Below, one piece after another: positions 49,044 to 57,251 of a DNA stretch of 64,000 bases (positions are counted from its first letter, which is position 1; each line of letters starts with the position of its first letter). The DNA is from Sphingopyxis microcysteis. GTDB taxonomy: Bacteria; Pseudomonadota; Alphaproteobacteria; Sphingomonadales; Sphingomonadaceae. The notes under the pieces are model-generated. The model had not been told where the DNA came from, searched no databases, and was given only the letters and a program-made list of their open reading frames with translations. Position numbers and translations under genes: made by a program. The DNA lies in the NCBI RefSeq assembly GCF_012274265.1, contig NZ_JAANYY010000002.1:124001-188000 (forward strand), read 5' to 3'.

Positions 49044-51032
49044 ATGATCAAGTCGATCCCGCTGAACAAGCTCGTCCAGTCTCCCCGCAATGTCCGCCGT
49101 CACAGTGACCCCGCTGCCGATGCCGAGCTCAAGGCCAGCATCGCAGCCCATGGGCTGCTGCAGAACCTTATCGTCTGGCCGGCCGCGAAGGGTAAGTTCG
49201 AGGTCGAAGCCGGCGAACGCCGCCGCCGCGCGATGCTGGCGCTCGCTTACGACAAGATCCTCGCCCGCGATCACGAAGTCACGTGCCTCGTGCTCGAGGA
49301 CAGCGCCGAAGTCGCGGTCGAGACCAGCCTCGCAGAAAACTTTCATCGCCTCGCCATGAACCCAGCCGATGAGGCCCAGGCCTTTGCCGCGCTCGTGGCA
49401 GGCGGTGCGACTGTTGAGGATGTTGCGCGCCGCTTCGGTCTGACCATTCGCTTCGTTGATGGCCGGCTGCGTCTCGCGAACCTTGCGCCTGTGGTGTTTG
49501 AGGCACTGGCATCCGGGGAAATCACCCTCGATATCGCCAAGGCCTTCGGCGCGACCTCGGACCAGGACATCCAGGCCCGGGTGTTCGAGCAGGTTTCCTC
49601 GGCCTACTACGCACCCAATCCTGACAGCATCCGGCGCATGGTCCTCTCGGGCACTGTCCGGGGCAGCGATCCGCGCGCCCGTCTCGTTGGCCGCGATGCC
49701 TACATTGCCGCGGGCGGCCGGATCGAGCGTGAGCTGTTCGACAACGACGACAGCGAATCCTGGGTCGATTTTGCGCTGCTCGAAAGCCTTGCCGCCGCGA
49801 AGATGGAAGAGCAGGCCAAAGCTCTCGCCGCCGAGCAGGGTTTTGCCTGGGTCAAGCCGACGCTCGATCCCTATGCCAGCCACGATCTGGTCGAAGGGCT
49901 GGTCCGGCTTCCTGCCGAACCGGCGCCATTGACCGACGCAGAATTGGCGAGGCTCGACGAACTCGATGCCTCCTATGACGAGCATGCGGCGATCCTCGAG
50001 GATGAGGACAGTGCCGAGGAGGCGGTGGCAGCCGCCGAAGCGGCGATCGAGGCGATAGAACGCGAATGCCAGGAAATCCGAGCTCGCCCGCCCGTCATCG
50101 CAGCTGACCTCAAGGCCGAAGCAGGTATGATCCTGGTGCTATCGCGCGATGGCACGCCGGTTCTCCAGCCGGTGTTCTATGGCGAGCGTCAGGCTGAACC
50201 CGCAGAACCCGATGACGGGATCGAAGTCGTTGCAGGCGAAGAAGGTTCGGACAGGCGTCGGACCACCTTGTCGAAACGTCTGGTTGACGAACTTGCGATG
50301 CAGCGCCGCGATGTTCTGGCACTTCACGTTGCATCCGATCCCGGGCTGGCGCTCGACATCATGATCTTCACCCTCGCCGATGCCGATACCCACGATTGGT
50401 GGGCGCGCCCTTCGACCACGCTACGCGCGCCAGTTCCGGCAGGCCCGATCATCGGCTTCGAAGCCAAGGATGCGCCGGCGAGCAGCGCGCTTGCTGAGTT
50501 CAGATCCGGCCTCGACGAAAGCTGGCGTGCCGGTTCCGAAGCGACGTCCCGCTTCGATCTCTTCCGTGCGCTGCCCGATGACAGCCGCGCGGCCTGGCTG
50601 GGCTATGTCGTCGCCCGTTCGCTCGAGGCAAGCCTCAACATGGCGGGAGAGCGTCAGCTGCCGTTCCAGGACCATCTCGGCAGCCTGATCGGTATCGACA
50701 TGGCGCAGTGGTGGCGACCGACAGCAGTCAACTACTTCGACCGGGTATCGAAGCAGGTGATCCTCGACGCGCTGACCGATGTCGGCGGCATCGAGCTCTC
50801 CTCGCGCTTTGCCTCGGTCAAAAAAGGTGATCTCGCGATGAGCGCCGAGCGCGTATTCGCCGGCACCTACATCACCGAGGTCGAGGTTCGCGAGAAGGCC
50901 CTGGCCTGGGTGCCTGAGGTCATGCGCTTCGCTCGCCCTACGCCGGAGGCGGGCGAAGCCGAGATCGACGCAAGCGACGCTGAGCCTGGTGTCGACGGCG
51001 AAATTCATACCCCCCGCGAGCTGGCCGCCTGA
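49044..51032 (+). CDS. ParB/Spo0J-family protein
   Basis: A 662-aa protein with an N-terminal ParB domain (IPLNKLVQSPRNVRRHSDPAADAELKASIAAHGLLQNLIV; FEVEAGERRRRAMLAL; VEVALAENF-like segment) and a central HTH (VARRFGLTIRFVDGRLRLANL). The long acidic C-terminal half (DEHAAILEDEDSAEEAVAAAEAAIEAIERE) is typical of large ParB-like proteins on plasmids and ICEs. It may bind sites on the element for segregation or transcription control. No ParA is adjacent. Start ATG 49044 with TCAGGAG upstream. Confidence 0.9.
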   Translation: MIKSIPLNKLVQSPRNVRRHSDPAADAELKASIAAHGLLQNLIVWPAAKGKFEVEAGERRRRAMLALAYDKILARDHEVTCLVLEDSAEVAVETSLAENFHRLAMNPADEAQAFAALVAGGATVEDVARRFGLTIRFVDGRLRLANLAPVVFEALASGEITLDIAKAFGATSDQDIQARVFEQVSSAYYAPNPDSIRRMVLSGTVRGSDPRARLVGRDAYIAAGGRIERELFDNDDSESWVDFALLESLAAAKMEEQAKALAAEQGFAWVKPTLDPYASHDLVEGLVRLPAEPAPLTDAELARLDELDASYDEHAAILEDEDSAEEAVAAAEAAIEAIERECQEIRARPPVIAADLKAEAGMILVLSRDGTPVLQPVFYGERQAEPAEPDDGIEVVAGEEGSDRRRTTLSKRLVDELAMQRRDVLALHVASDPGLALDIMIFTLADADTHDWWARPSTTLRAPVPAGPIIGFEAKDAPASSALAEFRSGLDESWRAGSEATSRFDLFRALPDDSRAAWLGYVVARSLEASLNMAGERQLPFQDHLGSLIGIDMAQWWRPTAVNYFDRVSKQVILDALTDVGGIELSSRFASVKKGDLAMSAERVFAGTYITEVEVREKALAWVPEVMRFARPTPEAGEAEIDASDAEPGVDGEIHTPRELAA

Positions 51033-51068
51033 CCTCCTCCTGACAGGCTCGGCCACTCGTACCTCGAG

Positions 51069-51107
51069 AAGCGGTCCTTCGGCTTACGCCGGAGGGCCGC
51101 TTCCTTT
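51069..51107 (+). terminator. Rho-independent terminator after parB
   Basis: A 15-bp stem (51069-51083 with 51088-51102, two G-U pairs) with a TTAC loop, followed by a CCTTTTT tract. It starts 37 bp after the parB stop. Confidence 0.9.
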
Positions 51108-51199
51108 TTGGAAGCAGAGCAGAGGGGGCCCGTGAACCTGTGGCACTGACCGGCGAACCCGTCGCCGACTGTCCGGATGCCTCAATCAGGAGACCCATC

Positions 51200-52141
51200 A
51201 TGGCCTATCGCAAGGGGCAGAGCAGCGGCTTGTCGCCCGCCGCCCGTATCACCCAGGAAATCATCGCCCGTCTGGAAGCAGGCACGAAGCCATGGATCAA
51301 GCCGTGGCGCGGTGTCCCGGTCTCCCGGCCCTTGCGGGCCTGTGGGATTCCGTACCGGGGCATGAACGTGTTCTGGCTTTGGATGGTCGCCGACATGTGC
51401 GGCTACGCCTCGCCATTCTGGATGACCTACAATCAGGCAAAGTCGCTCGGGGCCCAGGTCCGCAAGGGCGAGAAGTCGACCATCGCGATCTTCTACAAGA
51501 GCTACACCAAAGAGGTCGAAGCGCCCGATACCGGCGAAAAGACCGATGAAGCCCGCCGGGTGCTGAAAGCCTATCCGGTCTTCAATGCCGATCAGGTCGA
51601 AGGGCTGCCTGAGCGCTTCCATCCTGCCGCGACGTTGGAACTGGTCGAGCCTGAAGGGCGCGCGTCCGAGCTCGACGCCTTCTTTGCGGCCATCCCCGTC
51701 AATCTGCGTCACCAGGGCTGCGAAGCCTATTACGAGCCAAGTGCGGATCGCGTCACGATGCCGCCGGTCAGCCTGTTCAATGGCTTCGATCACTATTACG
51801 CCACGCTCGCGCACGAGCTGTCGCACTGGACCGGCCATGTCAGCCGCCTGGGACGCGATCTCAAGAACCGCTTCGGCACGGCGGCCTATGCCGCTGAGGA
51901 ACTGGTCGCGGAACTCTCCAGCGCGATGCTGGGCGCCGAGCTGGGCTTGCCGGTCACGCACCTCGACAGCCACGCAAGCTATATCGAGCATTGGCTCAAG
52001 CTTCTGAAAGACGATGACCGCGCCATCCTGACCGCTGCAGCAAAGGCCGAAGAGTCATCGAGCCTGCTCCTGAAGCTCGGCGGGAGGGCGATGCCTGAAC
52101 AGTTTGACGACGCGTCAGACGACGCGGCGCTTGCGGCCTGA
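51200..52141 (+). CDS. ArdC-like antirestriction protein
   Basis: A 313-aa protein with an N-terminal ssDNA-binding ArdC domain (ITQEIIARLEAGTKPWIKPW; PYRGMNVFWLWM; SLGAQVRKGEKSTIAIFYK) and a C-terminal zincin-like metallopeptidase domain with HELSH at 205-209 (LAHELSHWTGH). ArdC proteins protect incoming single-stranded conjugative DNA from restriction. ATG 51200 has TCAGGAG at 51186-51192. It lies in the same orientation as parB, after its terminator, so it should have its own promoter. Confidence 0.92.
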   Translation: MAYRKGQSSGLSPAARITQEIIARLEAGTKPWIKPWRGVPVSRPLRACGIPYRGMNVFWLWMVADMCGYASPFWMTYNQAKSLGAQVRKGEKSTIAIFYKSYTKEVEAPDTGEKTDEARRVLKAYPVFNADQVEGLPERFHPAATLELVEPEGRASELDAFFAAIPVNLRHQGCEAYYEPSADRVTMPPVSLFNGFDHYYATLAHELSHWTGHVSRLGRDLKNRFGTAAYAAEELVAELSSAMLGAELGLPVTHLDSHASYIEHWLKLLKDDDRAILTAAAKAEESSSLLLKLGGRAMPEQFDDASDDAALAA

Positions 52142-52152
52142 GGGAGGATGCT

Positions 52153-52575
52153 ATGGGCCGATCAGTCAGCTATCCCAGCGGCGCAATCGTCGCATTCACG
52201 GTTCTCGAGGTCGAAGCCGAGGACGACTGGGAATTCGAGTATGAATGGCTGCGTGACGATCTGTGCGAGCGGGCCGCCAAAGCCTTCCCGTCGCTCATCC
52301 CACATGACGGATGGCGCGGCCGGGAAGACCGGATCCTCATGCGCAATGCCTATGCCGATTTCGGCGTATCGGTCTACGGCTCACTTGTGGCTGTCTGGAT
52401 CGTCGAACGCGATGACGGTGCCTATTGGGACGCCGATTGGCGCACGGCTCGCTCACCGCGGGCACGGCGCTGGCTATCCCAGATTGCATCCCGCTTCGAT
52501 GCCATGTTTGGCGACTATGAATGCCTCGGGCACATGTCGAACGGCGAGGGGGTCTACACCAAGCGCGCAGCTTGA
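52153..52575 (+). CDS. Conserved acidic hypothetical protein
   Basis: A 140-aa protein rich in Trp, Asp and Glu (DDWEFEYEWLRDDLCERAAKAFPSLIPHDGWRGREDRILMRN). It starts 11 bp after the ArdC stop with a GGAGGATGCT site, so it is probably co-transcribed. No domain recognised. Acidic small partners of this kind often mimic DNA or act on restriction systems, but here that is speculation. Confidence 0.7.
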   Translation: MGRSVSYPSGAIVAFTVLEVEAEDDWEFEYEWLRDDLCERAAKAFPSLIPHDGWRGREDRILMRNAYADFGVSVYGSLVAVWIVERDDGAYWDADWRTARSPRARRWLSQIASRFDAMFGDYECLGHMSNGEGVYTKRAA

Positions 52576-52878
52576 GGTCTGCAGCTTGGTAAGACGCAGC
52601 GGTTTGGATTGCCGTCCCTGACTGAGCTTTGCCGGCCGGTCTTGGTCTGTCGCCATGCGAGAGAGGCCCTGGGCCAGCCGCCAGCCTTGCGCAACCCGGC
52701 TTGGGCGGGCCCGTGTTGGCCTTCGCCCTTCAGGCTTAAGGCCTGCCCGCGCCAGCCCGCCAAGCCGGGTTTCCCCTGACGGGTGCGCAATCCTGCCTGA
52801 ATGCTGGCCCTGACGGGCTCTCGCTGGCGCAGCCATGAATGGGTGCGTCGGCCTTACGCCAGTCAGGAGGATATCCCA
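52576..52878. other. GC-rich spacer with long inverted repeat
   Basis: 303 bp with no recognisable gene. An inverted repeat of about 17 bp (52693-52710 and 52755-52771, one bulged G) encloses a 44-nt loop. The stretch GCCCTGACGGG near 52808 echoes CCTGACGGG at 52775. TCAGGAGG (52863-52870) is the ribosome site of the next gene. Confidence 0.6.
52693..52771. repeat. Inverted repeat in the leader of the DUF2493 gene
   Basis: The left arm AACCCGGCTTGGGCGGGC pairs with right arm GCCCGCCAAGCCGGGTT, one base unpaired. Could be a terminator-like or attenuator structure; no U-tract follows. Confidence 0.7.
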
Positions 52879-53832
52879 ATGCACACGTCATTTGCCGACC
52901 AACTCGCCGGGCTCGATCTTGCCGGTTTCTCGATCGGAACCGCTCCCGTATCGACAAGCGATTTCCCGGTCCGGGAGGCGGTTGTCCAAACCCTCGAAGC
53001 GGTCTGGTCCGATCTTTTCGCCATGGTGTCCGGGACCGCTCTTGAAGCCGACGCCGAAGATCTTGGCTGGGCCTTCGTCAACATCTTCCACCGCTCTGCC
53101 GAACGCAAATCAACGGCTCTCGACCGCGCGACCGACGAAGTCCGCGCGCTAATTGCTACGGCCGATGGATCCGAGGTTCACACATATGAACTCGAGACCC
53201 AGGTCGAGCGGGCACAGTGTGCCGAGGGCGCGATGCTGGCGCTTGAAGAGATGCGCGAGGTCGCCGCAGCCCTGTACCTCAACGAGTTCGGTTCCTCCTG
53301 GAAGCCGGTCTCCAGTTCTCGCTTCAATCACAGCGTCATGCTGACTTCCGCACTCGTCGAAGGGCGCGACTTCCTGCGCGCCCGTGCCGAGGCCAAGCGC
53401 CGTGCGGCAGTGCCCGAAGGAACCCCTGTCGTGTTCGCTGGCGGGCGCACCCGTCATGGATGCGAAGACGATGCGCTGACCTTCGGCAACAATGTCTGGG
53501 CCACCCTCGACAAGGTTCGTGACCGCGTGCCCGACATGGTGCTCATCCATGGCGGCGACACCAAGGGCGTCGACCGCCTGGCATCGAGCTGGGCCGAACG
53601 GCGCGGCATCCCGCAGGTCACGTTCTCGCTCGACATGCGGCTCGGCGCTCGTGCCGGCTTCAAGCGCAACGAGAGGATGCTCTCGCTTGATCCGCGCTAC
53701 GTCATCGCCTTTCCGGGCAATGGCGTGCTCGAACGTCTGGTCATCGAAGCCAAGGCCCGGCGGATCACCGTTGTCGATCGCCGCGGGCCTCTCGGTACCA
53801 ATCCGAAGAACACTTCGGCCAGGACCGACTAA
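52879..53832 (+). CDS. DUF2493 (SLOG-related) protein
   Basis: A 317-aa protein starting at ATG 52879 after TCAGGAGG. The N-terminal ~170 residues are helical and unassigned. The C-terminal domain has VVFAGGRTRHGCEDDALTF and VLIHGGDTKGVDRLASSWAERRGI, matching DUF2493, a Rossmann-like fold related to YpsA/SLOG nucleotide-binding proteins. These may bind NAD, nucleotides or ADP-ribose. Widespread on sphingomonad plasmids and ICEs, with unknown function. Confidence 0.85.
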   Translation: MHTSFADQLAGLDLAGFSIGTAPVSTSDFPVREAVVQTLEAVWSDLFAMVSGTALEADAEDLGWAFVNIFHRSAERKSTALDRATDEVRALIATADGSEVHTYELETQVERAQCAEGAMLALEEMREVAAALYLNEFGSSWKPVSSSRFNHSVMLTSALVEGRDFLRARAEAKRRAAVPEGTPVVFAGGRTRHGCEDDALTFGNNVWATLDKVRDRVPDMVLIHGGDTKGVDRLASSWAERRGIPQVTFSLDMRLGARAGFKRNERMLSLDPRYVIAFPGNGVLERLVIEAKARRITVVDRRGPLGTNPKNTSARTD

Positions 53833-53883
53833 GGCCCTGTCGGTCTTCGCGCCAGAGCCGGGTTGGCGCTGGCGTCGTCCGTC

Positions 53884-53903
53884 AGAGGAAAGGCGCGCGC
53901 CTG
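53884..53903 (+). promoter_or_regulatory. Hairpin leader upstream of the DUF6878 gene
   Basis: AGAGGAAAGGCGCGCGCCTG is a variant of the leaders at 33530 and 48962, with a GGCGCGCGCC palindrome. The ribosome site CCAGGAGG follows at 53941-53948. Confidence 0.4.
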
Positions 53904-53954
53904 TCGTTTGGAGCCAGCGAATTGCCGTTGGCTTCAGTTACCAGGAGGCATTCC

Positions 53955-54416
53955 ATGATCGATATCGAGGCTGTGATGGCCGACTTTGCTGTTCGCCAGG
54001 CCGAGCGGCAAGTGCAAGTGGCCGAAGAAATCCAGCAGCTCAAGGCAGCCATTCTTCCGCGCTTGCAGGACGCTGGGATTGCCCGCGTCGAGATCCGTTT
54101 CGACGGATGCGGCGACAGCGGTGCCGTTGAAGAATGTGCATGCCTCGATGCAGCCGGCGCGGCGATCCCGTGCCCAGAAGTCTCCCTCATGGAAAGCGAA
54201 GCAGACAACGTTGGTCGTGCTGGTCCCGAAGAGCTGCAATCAATCGGCCAGGCACTCGAACAGCTGACCTATCTGGCGCTCGAACGCCACCATCCGGGCT
54301 GGGAGATCAATGACGGTGCATGCGGCCAACTCGTGATCGATGTGGCTGAAGCGACTTTCGTGCTCGACTGCAGTCTGCGCTTCATCGCGACCAATGATCA
54401 CTCGACCGAACTCTAG
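53955..54416 (+). CDS. DUF6878 family protein
   Basis: A 153-aa protein, MIDIEAVMADFAVRQAERQ. It has a helical N-terminus, then RVEIRFDGCGDSGAVEECACLD and LTYLALERHHPGWEINDGACGQLVIDV, matching DUF6878. The family is typical of alphaproteobacterial plasmids/ICEs and has no known role. It is followed by the DUF6915 gene 10 bp on. Confidence 0.82.
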   Translation: MIDIEAVMADFAVRQAERQVQVAEEIQQLKAAILPRLQDAGIARVEIRFDGCGDSGAVEECACLDAAGAAIPCPEVSLMESEADNVGRAGPEELQSIGQALEQLTYLALERHHPGWEINDGACGQLVIDVAEATFVLDCSLRFIATNDHSTEL

Positions 54417-54426
54417 GACACCTGGC

Positions 54427-54855
54427 ATGGCCCACTGCTACTACCACGCTCTCTCGTCGGTCCGGAAATGGGGCGGCACGGTCGATGACTATCTCCCGCT
54501 GCACCAGTGGTTCGACCAGTCAAAGGCAATCCTGGCAGACCCACGGCACCGCGCGCTCCGGCACCATGCCGAGGGGATATTCATGCTCGAAACCTTGTTC
54601 GGCGAGACCCTCGTCAATGCCGATGGCCGGGTCGTTCCGGTACGTCTGGTCGGCGAACAGCACGTACGTGAAGACCTGGGCTCGATCCCCTCCTTTGCTG
54701 ATTGGGCGCGCTTGATCACGCCGCAGGCCTGGATGCTTCGAGGCAACCCTCTGGACGGCGCTGAAGGGGTGACGATCGACATGCCTCTTCCCGGCGAAGC
54801 AGTTTCGTCCAGGAATGAGCCACCGGTTGGAGGAGCGGTCAGTACGATGATCTAG
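54427..54855 (+). CDS. DUF6915 family protein
   Basis: A 142-aa protein beginning MAHCYYHALSSVRKWGG, the DUF6915 signature, with YLPLHQWFDQSKAILADPRHRALRHHAEGIFMLETLFG. Function unknown. It is coupled to the DUF6878 gene; the two are a frequent pair on mobile elements. Confidence 0.85.
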   Translation: MAHCYYHALSSVRKWGGTVDDYLPLHQWFDQSKAILADPRHRALRHHAEGIFMLETLFGETLVNADGRVVPVRLVGEQHVREDLGSIPSFADWARLITPQAWMLRGNPLDGAEGVTIDMPLPGEAVSSRNEPPVGGAVSTMI

Positions 54856-55157
54856 GAAGGGATTCTCCGGTGGAAGGTCGGGCAGGGATGATCCAGCCAA
54901 GACCGGAGGGAAACGAGGCGGGGCAAACCTGTTCAAGGCATCCAGCTCCGCCCGGCTTCGATGCAAACCTGTCCCTGAATCACCCCCCGTCGAGACGCGC
55001 AACCCGGATCAGGTCCGGCCGAGTTGCCGGGCTGTGCCCGGCTGCCCGCACCACCCGAACCAGTTCCGGGTTCCCCTTCGGTGCGCTTCGCCATGGGGCG
55101 CTTCTGCTCGGGTTTGCAGCCGGGATGGCCCCGGAATGCTCGATCAGGAGAAAGCCC
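54856..55157. other. GC-rich leader upstream of ssb
   Basis: 302 bp without a supported gene. CCCGGCTTC (54951) plus TGCAAACC (54962) faces GGTTTGCAGCCGGG (55111-55124), an imperfect long-range inverted repeat. TCAGGAG (55144-55150) is the ribosome site of ssb. Confidence 0.5.
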
Positions 55158-55547
55158 ATGACCAATCTCGTTATTCTCGTTGGCCGCATCGCTCGCGACC
55201 CCGAAACCCGCACCACCCAAGGTGGAACCAGCATCACCTCAATCTCGGTCGTGACCGACCGTCCCGCCCGCAAGGATGGTAAGACCTACAAGGACGAAAA
55301 CGGCTACACTGCCAAGGACAGCGAATTCCACCGGATCACCTGCTTCAACGGCCTGGGCCAGAACGTCGCCAAGTACTGCACCAAGGGCCAGCTCGTGACG
55401 GTCGAAGGGCGCATCCACTACACCCAGTGGGAAGATCAGAGCGGCGCCAAGCGCTACGGCTGCGAGATCATCGCCGACAAGGTCGACTTCCTCACCAAGG
55501 GCCGTTCGAGCAGCAACGAGGGAGCCCCCGACATCGACGAGGACTGA
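55158..55547 (+). CDS. ssb: Single-stranded DNA-binding protein
   Basis: A 129-aa SSB with an OB-fold: MTNLVILVGRIARDPETRTTQGGTSITSISVVTDRP, FHRITCFNGLGQNVAKYCTKGQLVTVEGRIHYTQWEDQSGAKRYGCEIIADKVDFL. The tail is acidic (GAPDIDED) but lacks the canonical DDDIPF tip. It would protect transfer-strand DNA during conjugation and replication of the element. A strong terminator follows. Confidence 0.94.
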   Translation: MTNLVILVGRIARDPETRTTQGGTSITSISVVTDRPARKDGKTYKDENGYTAKDSEFHRITCFNGLGQNVAKYCTKGQLVTVEGRIHYTQWEDQSGAKRYGCEIIADKVDFLTKGRSSSNEGAPDIDED

Positions 55548-55565
55548 ATGTCCTCACCTCACGAC

Positions 55566-55604
55566 AAGGCCCCGGTGGCAGACGCCATCGGGGCCTTTTC
55601 TTTT
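55566..55604 (+). terminator. Rho-independent terminator after ssb
   Basis: A 14-bp stem, AAGGCCCCGGTGGC (55566-55579) with GCCATCGGGGCCTT (55584-55597), has loop AGAC and is followed by TTTTCTTTT. One G-U pair. Confidence 0.93.
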
Positions 55605-55662
55605 GCTCTGGTCCCATGCGGCGGCGCGGGGCATCGAACCCCTTGCCGCCGCCGGGTTGGGC

Positions 55663-55890
55663 TTAAGCGGGAGCTATCCGCTTCAGCGTTTCCTCGATCC
55701 CGAGTGCCATTGCTCCTCGCACGATCTGACGCAGTTGCGCTGGTTCGATCGTCTCGGCGCCGCACTCGATCAGAATGTGGCCAAGGACGAGGGCAGCCTC
55801 GTCGCGGAGCTTTGCTTCCCTGGCCGCCAGTTCGTCGCGCTGTTCCCGGAGCCTCTTCAAGGCATCGACCGGATTGTTCTTGCGGGGCAT
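55663..55890 (-). CDS. Small DUF6437-like protein
   Basis: A 75-aa protein from ATG 55890 (MPRKNNPVDALKRLREQRDELAAREAKLRDEAALVLGHI), with AAAGGA upstream. The N-terminal half is a predicted coiled coil, the C-terminal half a helix ending GIEETLKRIAPA. It resembles short DUF6437/TraC-type proteins carried on conjugative elements. Minus strand, convergent with ssb. The longer frame upstream has no support. Confidence 0.75.
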   Translation of the reverse strand: MPRKNNPVDALKRLREQRDELAAREAKLRDEAALVLGHILIECGAETIEPAQLRQIVRGAMALGIEETLKRIAPA

Positions 55891-56237
55891 GTCAGTCCTT
55901 TCCGCCCCCTTGGTTTGTGATCCCTCGAGAGCGCTTCTGCCACCGCGCGCCGGGTGTAGGAAAACGAGAAAAGCGGAGCCCGCCCACAACCGTCGGTGCA
56001 AACCGCGAGGGTAGAGGGGCTGGCTCACGGAATGCCCAGCATGATGTCCGTCCACATGCCGCCTCAAGGACGGCAGGGCCCCACCATTTTGTCGGAGAAG
56101 GGATGAATCCCTCCCCCGACAAAATCGTTTCCCCCACCGCCGCTGACGCGGCCGCGCGAGAGCGCGGTCCCTGACCCGACATGCGCACGAACATCGCACT
56201 TCCTCTTGTCGTTCGAGACAACCTCAGGAGGATCATC
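55891..56237. other. Intergenic region, divergent small genes
   Basis: 347 bp between the DUF6437-like gene and a small protein gene. It holds no supported ORF. TCAGGAGG (56224-56231) precedes the next start. A repeated CCCGACA/ACCCGAC motif occurs (56116, 56173), without clear meaning. Confidence 0.45.
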
Positions 56238-56459
56238 ATGGCTTATTCTGCACCTTGCACCGCTTCATCCCGCAGCTACTTCGAGGCCCTGGAACTCGCC
56301 GAACGCCGGGCACTGCACAGCTACTTCGATCAGCACATCGTGGAAGACGAAGAGCTCGGATATATCGCCCTCGATGAAGGCGACTACTGCGCTCTGCCAG
56401 CACACCTGGCAGCACGTGTCGTCCACACCATTCACGGATCGATGCTGGATGAATTCTGA
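56238..56459 (+). CDS. Small acidic hypothetical protein
   Basis: A 73-aa protein, MAYSAPCTASSRSYFEALELAERRALHSYFDQHIVEDEELGYIALDEGDYCALPAHLAARVVH. The strong TCAGGAGG site and following terminator support it as a real gene. No domain recognised; acidic, cytosolic. Confidence 0.7.
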   Translation: MAYSAPCTASSRSYFEALELAERRALHSYFDQHIVEDEELGYIALDEGDYCALPAHLAARVVHTIHGSMLDEF

Positions 56460-56464
56460 CGCCG

Positions 56465-56506
56465 AAAAGGGTGGGAGCCGGGAACGGTTCCTGCCCTTTT
56501 ATTTTG
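56465..56506 (+). terminator. Terminator after the small acidic gene
   Basis: An imperfect hairpin begins AAAAGGG (56465) and ends CCCTTTT (56494-56500), followed by ATTTT. It starts 6 bp after the gene stop. Confidence 0.6.
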
Positions 56507-56640
56507 CTCGCCGTCGGTTCGTTTCGATTCATAAGCGGGCCCGATGAGCGGGGTGCGGGCATCGGCGCCCGCACGCGCTTTGGCTCCGCGCTATCGAGGC
56601 TCTTCATCCCCTCCTACATGTCCGGCGAAGTGACCGGATC

Positions 56641-56921
56641 ACCCTCTCGCAGCTTGTAGACTGAGCACACCGTACGCAGTGACACTGCTGGATTTAAGGA
56701 AGGTATTTCAGCGTGATAGGCGAAATTTTAGGGCTGGTGTCAAACCAATTCAATCGTGAAGCATGCTTCAGATTGGCAATTTGCGGGCAAATTGAAGCCA
56801 GTCAAACCATTGATAGTATTCGCACATTTCGCGGTTGACGGGTTTATGTTCCTGATTTATTCTCATCCCTGTCTTCCGCAAGATCAAGCTAGGTTCGCAA
56901 GGGTCAATAGGACCCCCGAAC
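56641..56921. other. Candidate origin of transfer (oriT)
   Basis: An AT-rich region without a gene between the small acidic gene and the RHH-coupling protein-relaxase cluster. It contains a perfect 14-bp palindrome TGAAGCATGCTTCA (56757-56770), a perfect 8-bp inverted repeat CAATTTGC-GG-GCAAATTG (56777-56794) and GTCAAACC...GGTTGAC around 56801-56840. MobF systems such as R388 place oriT in this position. The nick site was not identified. Confidence 0.6.
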
Positions 56922-57251
56922 ATGGATCGGCATCTCAGTCTTCAGACCTACGTTCCCCGCCCACTTGCTGACTGGATAAAGGGCAAGGCCCGGGACCAGC
57001 AGGTCTCCGTCAGCATCGTCATTCGCGACCAGTTGATCGACGCATGGCAGCGTGAAAACGAAGCGCGAAAGCGGCCTGCGGCGCTCGACCCGGTGCGGCA
57101 GAACCTCTTCATCACGGTTGCCCTGGATGCGCTTCTGGCCAGCCATACCGATGGTTCGTTGAGGCAGCGCACGCACGAAGCCTACAATCGTCGTCTCGTC
57201 CGTCTCGGGCTCAGCGCCTCCACACCCGAAGGAGGCAGCGATGAAGCGTAA
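56922..57251 (+). CDS. Ribbon-helix-helix-like relaxosome accessory protein (TrwA-like position)
   Basis: A 109-aa protein, MDRHLSLQTYVPRPLADWIKGKARDQQVSVSIVIRDQLIDAWQREN. The N-terminus reads like a ribbon-helix-helix DNA-binding domain (strand, helix A, turn, helix B), and a C-terminal helical part follows. In R388, TrwA holds this position and helps bind oriT. ATG 56922 follows the oriT candidate. Its end overlaps the coupling-protein gene by 11 bp. Confidence 0.75.
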   Translation: MDRHLSLQTYVPRPLADWIKGKARDQQVSVSIVIRDQLIDAWQRENEARKRPAALDPVRQNLFITVALDALLASHTDGSLRQRTHEAYNRRLVRLGLSASTPEGGSDEA

